Assembly: GCF_033439725.1 (NCBI RefSeq)
Contig: NW_026944389.1
Location: 558,001 to 622,000 of the forward strand
Direction: 5' to 3'
Length of the DNA: 64,000 bases
Source of the DNA: Neurospora tetraspora
Lineage: Eukaryota > Ascomycota > Sordariomycetes > Sordariales > Sordariaceae
Shown: positions 56,201-64,000 of the stretch, in pieces
Position numbering within the stretch: the first letter of the stretch is position 1
Layout: each line of letters begins with the position of its first letter
Notes under the pieces: generated by a model
Databases searched by the model: none
Seen by the model: the letters and a program-made list of their open reading frames with translations, nothing else
What the model was told of the DNA's origin: nothing
Program-made: the position numbers and the translations under genes

Positions 56201-59200
56201 TCGACCAAGCATTGGATTGAGCCGCGCTTCAACAGGGCTCTTAGACAGCGCTCTGAGGCTCCTCATGATTTGCTTGGTTCGCTCGTCCTGGGTTGCGATC
56301 CTAGTGCTCCTACCTGGCGCCACATTGTCCGTCTCAGTGACCTTCCCTGGGTCAGAGACCATTGTGTGCAGGGGAACATGATCTATCCCGCTGCTGGATA
56401 CATTGCCATGGCTGTCGAGGGCATGCAGCGGTTTGCTTCTCGTCAGTCTGGAGACAAGAAGATTGCTGGCTATCAGCTTCGTGATATTGACATTCTCAAC
56501 GCTCTTGTCGTTCCTGAGACCAGCGAGGGTATTGAGATGCAGCTTTCTCTTCGCCCCGGCAGCGAAAGGGATCTTTCCACCAAGGGATGGACCGAGTTCA
56601 CTGTTCAGTCCGTTAACTTGGACAACAAGTGGACTGATCACTGCAAGGGTTTGATCTCCGTTCAGTTCGGCGCTGCTCCCAAGCACGCTGTCAACCAGCC
56701 TACCCAGGACTCTCACTACCGCATCCGCATCAACCCCAATGACATCTGGTCCGGCATGCGCTCGGGTGGTATCAACCATGGTCCCATCTTCCGCAACATG
56801 AAGAGCATTCGTACCCGCAGCAAGCAGTCCATCACCACCTTCACCGTGGCCGACACCAAGTCTGTCATGCCCAAGCAGCACGAGATGGCTCATGTCATCC
56901 ACCCCACGACCTTGGACTCGGTCTTCCAGGCCGCTTACACCGCTGCTCCCGGAGCCGGTGGCAAGAACCAGACCCCCAAGGTTCCTCGTTTCATCTCCAA
57001 GCTCTGGATCTCCCACGACATCAGCAAGCAAGCCGGCCACGACTTCAAGGCCTACGCCAATCTCGACCACGCCGATGACCAGTCCACCAAGACCGCTCTC
57101 CGCGTCGTTGATGATGCCGTCGAGGCTCCTGTTCCTGTCATCTCCATCGACGGCTTCGTCTGCCAATCGATCGGTAACGCGCCCACCGCCTCCGACGAGC
57201 CTTGGGAAGCTGACAAGTTCACCACCACCCACTGGGCGCCCGACGTGACCTTCCTTAAGGACGTCTTCCTCAAGAAGCAACTCGGCAGCCAGATCACCCC
57301 CGAGGAGGCCGAGATCCTCATGAACCTCCGCAAGGCCTGCATGTACTACATCTACGACGCCCTCCGCGACCTCACCCCCGAGGACATGAAGAAGCTGGAG
57401 TGGTACCACAAGAAGTTCTACATCTGGATGCGTCTGCAGGCCGACTTGGCTCGCGCCAACGAGCTGGGACCCGATAGCAACAAGTGGGCGAACGCCACGC
57501 TGAACGAGAAGGCTACGCTGCTGGAGAAGGTCAAGATGAGCAGCACCAACGGCGAGATGGTCTACCGCCTTGGTCCGCAGATCGTACCAATCCTCCGCGG
57601 AGAGATCACCGCTTTGGAAGTCATGCTCGAGCAGAACTTGCTGTCGCGGTATTACCTCGAAGGCCTCAAATGGGGCCGCGCCAACGCCAAGCTGGGCGAA
57701 ATGGTCCGCCACTACGCGCACAAGAACCCTCACGCCAAGATGATTGAGATCGGCGGTGGTACCGGTGGTGCCACGGCCCATGTCCTCAACGCCATCGGCA
57801 CTGCCGAAGACGGACTGGGTCCCCGCGCTGCTAGCTACGACTTCACCGATGTGTCGTCTGGCTTCTTCGAAGCGGCCAAGGAAAAGTTCCAACCGTGGAA
57901 GGACCTGATGCGCTTCAAGAAGCTGAACATCGAGCAGGACCCTTCGTCGCAGGGCTTTGAGGAGGGAACCTACGATGTTGTGATTGCTTGCCAGGTTCTG
58001 CACGCGACCAAGTCCATGGATAACACGATGCAGAATGTCCGCAAGCTGTTGAAGCCCGGCGGTAAGCTGTTCATCATGGAGACGACCCAGGACCAGATGG
58101 ATGTTCAGTTCGTCTTCGGTTTCCTTTCGGGATGGTGGTTGAGCGAGGAAGAGGAGCGCAAGTTCAGCCCGTCGCTTTCCGTGCCCATGTGGGATCGCGT
58201 GCTGCATCGTACTGGGTTCCGCGGTGTCGAGGCGGAGATCAGGGATGTGGAGCATGATGAGCTTTATGCCTTCAGCGTGATGAGCTCGACGGCTGCTGCT
58301 AGTGCTCCCGTGTTTGACTTTGACATTACTTTCGTCACGGCCAGCAACCAGATCCCCGAGGTGTGGCTGGATAAGCTGAGGGTGTCGATTGGATTGCTTA
58401 CCTGCTCGGTGCCGACCGTCAAGAGTCTCGAAGAGGTCACGGTTGATGGAAACGATGTTTGCGTCTTCCTTGATGATCCCAAGAACCCCGTCCTGGCGGA
58501 CCCGAGCAAGGCGCAGTTCAGTGGCATTAGGGATATGTGCACTCGCGCCAAGGGTTTGCTTTGGTTGACGCAGGGCGGCGCGGATGAGTGCGATCAGCCT
58601 TTGGCCTCTCTCGCTGCTGGATTCCTCCGCTCTTTGAGGCAGGAGTACTCCGGCAAGCGTCTGGGAACACTCGATCTTGACCCTACCCAAGACATCTGGT
58701 CCGAGTCTTCCATCACCACCATCACCGAGGTGTTCCGCAAGTTGTTCGACTACTCGACCAACAAAACCGGCAGCGACTACGAGTTCGCCGAGCGCGAAGG
58801 CACCGTCAAGATCCCCCGCTACATCAAGGACGTCACCCGCAACTCGGCCGTCTTCAAGCACCAGCAGGCCATCGCGGCCCAGCCCGAAGCCGAGATGGAG
58901 CCGTTCATCCAGCCCGACCGTCCCCTGCGTCTGACCATCGGCACCGCCGGCTTGCTTGACACGCTCAAGTTCGTCGACGACCCGACCGCGTCCGATCCTC
59001 TCCCCGAGGACTTTGTCGAAGTCGAGCCGCGCGCCTTCGGCGTCAACTTCCGCGACGTCATGGTCGCCATGGGCCAGCTCAAGTCCAACACCATGGGCTA
59101 CGACTGCGCCGGCGTGATCACTCGCGTCGGCCCCGCCGCTGCTGCCGAGGGCTACCAAGTCGGCGACCGCGTCTCCGTTTTGCTTAGGGGTCACTACGCC

Positions 59201-61102
59201 AGCCGGACCCGCATTCACTGGACTAGTGCCGTTAAGATCCCCGATGAGATGACGTTCGAGACGGCTGCCAGCTTGCCGACACAGTACGTCGCTGCTTACG
59301 TCTCTCTTTACGATACTGCCCGTCTGCAAAAGGGCGAGTCGGTGTTGATTCATGCTGCCACTGGCGGTGTTGGTCAAGCAGCGGTGATGATGGCGCAGCG
59401 CGTCGGCGCCGAGGTGTTCGTCACCGTCGGCACGGAAGAGAAGCGCGAGTTCGTCATGAAGCATTACGGTATTGCAGCCAATCACATCTTCTCCTCGCGC
59501 GACGTCTCGTTCGCTCCCGGGGTCATGGCCATGACCAAAGGCCGGGGCGTGGACGTGGTGCTCAACTCCCTCGCCGGCACGCTTCTGCAGGAATCGTTCA
59601 ACTGTCTTGCGCCCTTTGGTCGCTTCGTGGAGATTGGCAAGCGCGATCTGGAGCAGAACAGCAGTTTGGCAATGGAGGCGTTCACGCGCGCGGTGTCGTA
59701 TACGAGCATTGACGTGATCACCCTGGGAGAGTACAAGAAGATGGAGACGAATCGGATCATGAAGGATATTATCAGATTAGTTGGGGCAGGCGAGTTGAGG
59801 GTCGTTGAGCCGATTACGGTCTACCCCGTGGGAGAGATTGAGAAGGCGTTTAGGTTGATGCAGGCTGGTAAGCATATGGGCAAGATTGTGTTGTCTGCGT
59901 CGGAGGAGACTTTGGTGCCGGTCCTTCCCCGTCTCACCTCCAACACCGTTTCTCTACGGTCCGACGCCTCCTACCTAGTCGTCGGCGGCTTCGGCGGTCT
60001 CGGCCGCTCCATCTGCTCCTGGCTCGCCTCGCACGGAGCCAAGCATCTTGTTGTTGTCTCCCGCAACGCCAAAGCCGACAAGCTCGCCCAGCTGCAGACC
60101 GAACTCAACCATGTGTCCAAGGGCGTCAAAGTCACCGCCATCAGCTGCGACATCTCCAACATGGCTGTCCTTACAAAGGCCCTCGACTGCGTCAAGCTAG
60201 GAGTGCCTCCCATCCGCGGTATCATCCACGGCGGCATGGAACTGCGCGATTCGGTTTTGGAACACATGAAGTTGGAAGATCACAAGGCGGCTCTGGCTCC
60301 CAAGCTTAGCGGGTCTTGGAACTTGCACCAGTATTTCTCTTCCCCCAAGGAGAAAGAGAGTCTAGACTTCTACATCATGCTCTCCTCCCTCGTCGGCGTC
60401 GTCGGGTTCGCTTCGCAGGCAAACTACTCGGCCGGCGGCGTGTTCCAAGACTCCCTCGCACAGCACCGTGTTTCCCAAGGGCTGCCGGGTGTCAGCTTGG
60501 ATCTGGCCGTCGTCAAATCAGTCGGTTACCTGGCTGATCATCCTGATTCGGAGAAGACGATTGAGTCACTTAAGCGCCATGGGTTTACTGCGCTGGCGGA
60601 GGAGGAGGTGTTGAGTGCTATCGGGTCTGCTATTCAGACGCCGTTCGCAGGCCAGCTTACGTTGGGGTTGAACTGCGGTCCTACTGGCCAACCCTCTGCC
60701 GATGCTCCTCTCGCGCGCGACGCCCGCTTCTCCCAAATCAAGCACCGCGCCGTGAAGGCCACCACCCAAACCACCTCTGCCACCGGCAACAGCACCGACC
60801 TATCCAGCCTTCTGGCCAACTCTCAATCCCTAGAAGAAGCAACATCCCACACCCTCGAAGCCATAACCAAAAAGCTACAAGACATCTTCATGATCGCCGA
60901 CGCCTCCGAAATCAACCCCGAGTGTTCGCCAGCAGAATTCGGCGTGGATTCACTGGTGGCGGTGGAACTCAGGAATATGCTCAGCATGAAGGCGGGGAGC
61001 GAGATGAGTATCTTTGAGATTATGCAGTGTGGGAGTTTGAGCGGGTTGGCGGGGGTTGTGGTGGGTAAGAGTTCTCATGTTGAGGCTTCACTGAAAGAAT
61101 AG
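53282..61102 (+). CDS. pks-3: highly reducing type I polyketide synthase
   Basis: Exons are 53282-53461, 53517-53661 and 53712-61102, giving 2,571 residues. Order of domains: ketosynthase (Cys177 in DTGCS, His312 in EAHGTG, His355 in NIGHTE), acyltransferase (Ser664), dehydratase (His992 in RDHCVQG with Asp1177 in TTLDSV), C-methyltransferase (GGGTGG at 1456-1461), enoylreductase (GGVGQ from 1993), ketoreductase (GGFGGLG from 2200, Tyr2347) and a C-terminal carrier domain (Ser2522 in VDSL). There is no thioesterase, so release needs another enzyme or a small nucleophile. The acyltransferase motif reads SHSSGE instead of GHSxGE, with the nucleophile kept. All other active residues look intact, so it should make a reduced, possibly methylated polyketide. 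The pks-3 symbol is from memory. Confidence 0.93.
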
Positions 61103-62607
61103 GCGCCCAGTAGAGCTGTTACGATGGTATCTACGGTGGTGAAGTCTACCTAGGTGATGCCTACTATGGTGGTGTTTACGGTGGTGTTGACGATGGTGAG
61201 GATGCATGGATGATGGGAATGGGAATGGGAATGAGAATGGGGAATAACAGGGAATGAGTGAGGAGGAGTGGGGGAGTTGGAAAGCAGCGGAGAGTTGGAT
61301 CCCGAACTCGGGATTGTAGGATCCCGGATGGGGAGTGCTTCGAGTTGAAAGCGGTGGGAAGAAGAGGACATGGGGAAATGTCATGTCACCGCCGCCAGAT
61401 GAGATGCAATGATCTGCGGTTAGGGGATTTTGATATGCCCCACTGGAGTTGTGGGGAAAGGAGACCGTTCGGACACCGAACTTGCTGGCGAGTTCACGAG
61501 TTCACGGTGTCGAGGTTGAGCATGTTTTGGCGTTTGTTCTGTTTTGGTCATTTTACCTGCTTTTTGGATACCTTGGAGTTACAGTTTTTGCTTGCGCGAA
61601 TATCACTTGTTTCACGATTCACTCACTCACTGCTTGTGTTTTGGCGATTTGATGACCGCGTTCGGCATCGCTGGAGTGGTACTCGTGATCAATTCGACCG
61701 TGAACCTTGATGGCCAGGCCAAGTTGGTCTTGTCTGTCTGGGGGGACAAGCACGGACAACATTCCGCACACCGTCGATCATCGTCAAGGTAACATCCCCA
61801 CTAGAGCTGAACGGGAAACATGGAGATACGAGAAGTGATCACCTGGTCCTCTTCTCTTTTCCCAGTGGTCAGTGGTCCAACAAATCTCCAAGAGTCAAGA
61901 GTCAAGACGGAGGGACGGGATCGGTGAACATCGGGACGGGCCCCGGCTTTCAGTAATCAGTGTTGCAATCGCTAACAGACCGTGCGGCGTGAACAGGGAA
62001 GACAACTCCCAGCGAGCCGGTAGAGCCGGTGAGCTCTCTGAGCTCTCCCCAGTCGTTCGCCTAGGGACATGGTTCCCCCCAGTCCGCTAAAAGGGGGTGG
62101 GTTACAGTGCCCCATACGGTCTTGATGGTGATCGACAGTGCGCTAGCGCTGTGACATGGGGATACCTGGACAGTTTCCCCATCTCCCCATGTCGACATCC
62201 ATGTCAACAACATATCCAGACGGTACCTACCCAGTGGTTCAACAAGTGACAATGGGATGAACTGGAGGACCCTCGCAGGCCTGGCCACAAAATATGATAA
62301 TCATAGGATCTGTCTGGATGGCCGAAGCAAGCGAGCGAGCGAGAGCCGAAATCCTGACCCCTCGGCTATCGTGATCAACGATTGTCGGATCATGTTTGCA
62401 TACAATCACTTTCACTTCAGGTTGAACGTCGTCGTAAGGGTGCCGTTCCTGAAGAGCACGGTGCATGTGATCATCGATCATTGATCAGTGCCTTGCTTGC
62501 CCTGGTCATCTCGACTCTCGAGTGTGTAGAGAGAGGCAAGGAAGAAACTCGGGTATTGTTCGCTTGGGAGGAAAATGATAAGATCGTGATCGCGGCGGGG
62601 TGGGTGG

Positions 62608-62638
62608 GTTGGTGTTGGTGTTGGTGTTGGTGTTGGTG
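62608..62638 (+). repeat. GGTGTT microsatellite
   Basis: Five copies of a six-base unit, preceded by GGGTGGGTT. A simple slippage repeat. Confidence 0.8.
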
Positions 62639-63235
62639 ATCAACAACTTCAAGGTACCGTACCTACCTCGGCTCTAGGTACTTACCTCTACGAGCTGGAA
62701 GTTACCTGAAGTAGAGAGCAGGGATTGAGTACCGCCGCCGGTTCCAGCTCTTCCAGCTCTTCCAGCTGTGCCTACGTGAGCCCTGACCCTGACACCGAGG
62801 CTCGAGCAGACAGACGCCCGAACCCTTGGGTTGGGATTTGGAATCCCTGGACATCTCGAGCTGAGAACCCTGAGACTGGACGGGAGTCCGAGGTCTGTCT
62901 GCGCGGTAGATGCCGTTGATTCTCATACCGTACCTATCCAAGGAGCCCCAGGTGCTGGGTGCCCGTGAATATGATATCCCTGTTCGAGGCTCTTTGACCG
63001 CACGGTTTTGAGCGAGCGTCACGACCGGCACGGTTTCAACTTCACATGCCACATCAAGGCCAGAAATTCCGAGTTTTTGCGGGATATACAGGTACGAAAC
63101 AAGATGGGAAGACCGAAAGACGTCGGAGACATGGACGGGATTGCTTCCTCAACACGATCCGCTGTATGCATGTCAGATGGATGTACTACACAGTATTGAT
63201 GAGCTGCATTGCATGCATTGCAAGACATGGACCTT

Positions 63236-63288
63236 CCAGAGTCCCAGTCCTCACGGCACCTCCCAGAGTCCCAGTCCTCACGGCACCT
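63236..63288 (+). repeat. 26-bp direct repeat
   Basis: CCAGAGTCCCAGTCCTCACG followed by GCACCT occurs twice with one base between the copies and no mismatch, so the duplication is recent. Confidence 0.85.
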
Positions 63289-63768
63289 TTTACCTTTCCC
63301 ACCGTCCCACGTTGAGGCATCAAGCACCATGGTGGACATCCATTCACTTCATCGTCCGTCCCAACGAGTCACGATGGGGTATATCCAGATCATAAACCTG
63401 TCGACCAAGGTCCTGTCTTTCTTGTTAAGGTAGAGGTAAGTTTTCTCTTTGTATTGTAGTCCATTCAAGTTCCGCGCGTGGAAAGGAGAACAAACGCTAT
63501 GCATGCAGATGATGTCTGACCCGACGATGCTGCACTTTCCATACTCTACATATTGCCTTTACCCGACCGACCACGCGGAAGACGGCCCGGGTCGCATAAA
63601 AAACGGCCGACATGCCTTCTTCTAGTGTACCTTCCAGAGACATGATTCGTCCGCTCGGGAAAGGCTGTTCTCTGCCGATCCCTTGCTTCTTCAAGACCGT
63701 GAGGCTTGCGGTTCAGCTGCACTTCGTCGGGCTTAGCCGTTGAAGGACTGGAGGGTACCAGGGTACCC

Positions 63769-63800
63769 CAGACACTCATGCAGACACTCATGCAGACACT
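63769..63800 (+). repeat. 12-bp tandem repeat CAGACACTCATG
   Basis: Two and a half exact copies in a row. No other feature is attached. Confidence 0.8.
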
Positions 63801-64000
63801 CAGAGCAGTGTGGAAGAAGCCGAAGGGGAAGCTGAGGGCGGTTTTGTGGTGAAGGGAGGAAGGGAGAGGAAGGAAGACTGGAGCCAGAGAAGTGAGACAT
63901 GCAGGTTGTTTGTTATCAGCTTTTGCGGTTGCGGCTTTTCGAGACTCGAGAGGACAGTAAAACACTGATAGAGGAGGGAATATACCCTAGTTGTACTTGG

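Larger units (their letters stand above)
61103..64000. other. noncoding region downstream of the PKS
   Basis: No gene is visible. It holds a GGTGTT microsatellite (62608-62638), a 26-bp direct repeat (63236-63288), a 12-bp tandem repeat (63769-63800) and several CTAGGTA-type words (61147, 62682). The first few hundred bases are probably the PKS 3' untranslated region. Confidence 0.5.

Noticed and set aside
55187-59485. 1,432-codon open frame antisense to the PKS
   Set aside because: It mirrors the GC-rich third positions of the PKS. It has no motif of its own, and the sense strand has an intact multidomain enzyme.

Overview
The window reads as nuclear DNA of a filamentous ascomycete of the Neurospora/Sordariales type. 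Genes carry short GT-AG introns with CTAAC- or CTGAC-like branch points, intergenic spaces are long, and two AT-rich blocks (1-960 and about 17.7-21.4 kb) look like repeats destroyed by repeat-induced point mutation (RIP). A type II glutamine synthetase, an Hst3/Hst4-type sirtuin and a highly reducing polyketide synthase lie on one segment. This agrees with my unverified memory that gln-2, nst-4 and pks-3 lie close together in Neurospora crassa.

Layout. 1-0.96 kb: RIP-like relic. 1.5-3.2 kb: TRIP4/Rqt4-type zinc-finger protein of ribosome quality control. 3.4-3.7 kb: four GATAAGAGCT sites. 6.0-7.7 kb: glutamine synthetase with eight exons. 8.56-9.82 kb: D-2-hydroxyacid dehydrogenase with a probable GC-AG intron. 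10.2-17.1 kb: broken, partly duplicated gene remains, including a trypsin-like protease fragment followed by ankyrin repeats. 17.62-21.46 kb: a complete but RIP-mutated Mutator-like (MULE) transposon with 47-bp terminal inverted repeats and an 8-bp target duplication. 25.26-29.35 kb: large sirtuin. 30.1-36.4 kb: almost no protein genes, but four tRNA-like Pol III-type genes, three of them with 75-120 nt extra structured domains at the anticodon loop. 36.88-37.17 kb: solo LTR. 37.4-41.3 kb: decaying duplicated gene fragments that keep good introns. 42.98-45.23 kb: F-box/ankyrin protein. 46.87-49.02 kb: unusual SDR-fold protein. 53.28-61.10 kb: highly reducing PKS. 61.1-64 kb: noncoding, with short tandem repeats.

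The intact genes do not form an obvious single pathway. Glutamine synthetase feeds nitrogen metabolism, the Rqt4-like protein clears stalled ribosomes, the sirtuin is probably a histone deacetylase, and the F-box/ankyrin protein is a probable SCF adaptor. The PKS has no obvious tailoring genes inside the window except perhaps the divergent SDR-like gene 4.3 kb away.

The most unusual signal is the tRNA-like family. All four members keep a 7-bp acceptor-type closing stem with covarying bases, A-box and B-box motifs and a downstream T-run. Three carry inserts that fold into hairpins, and two of these share identical hairpin modules.
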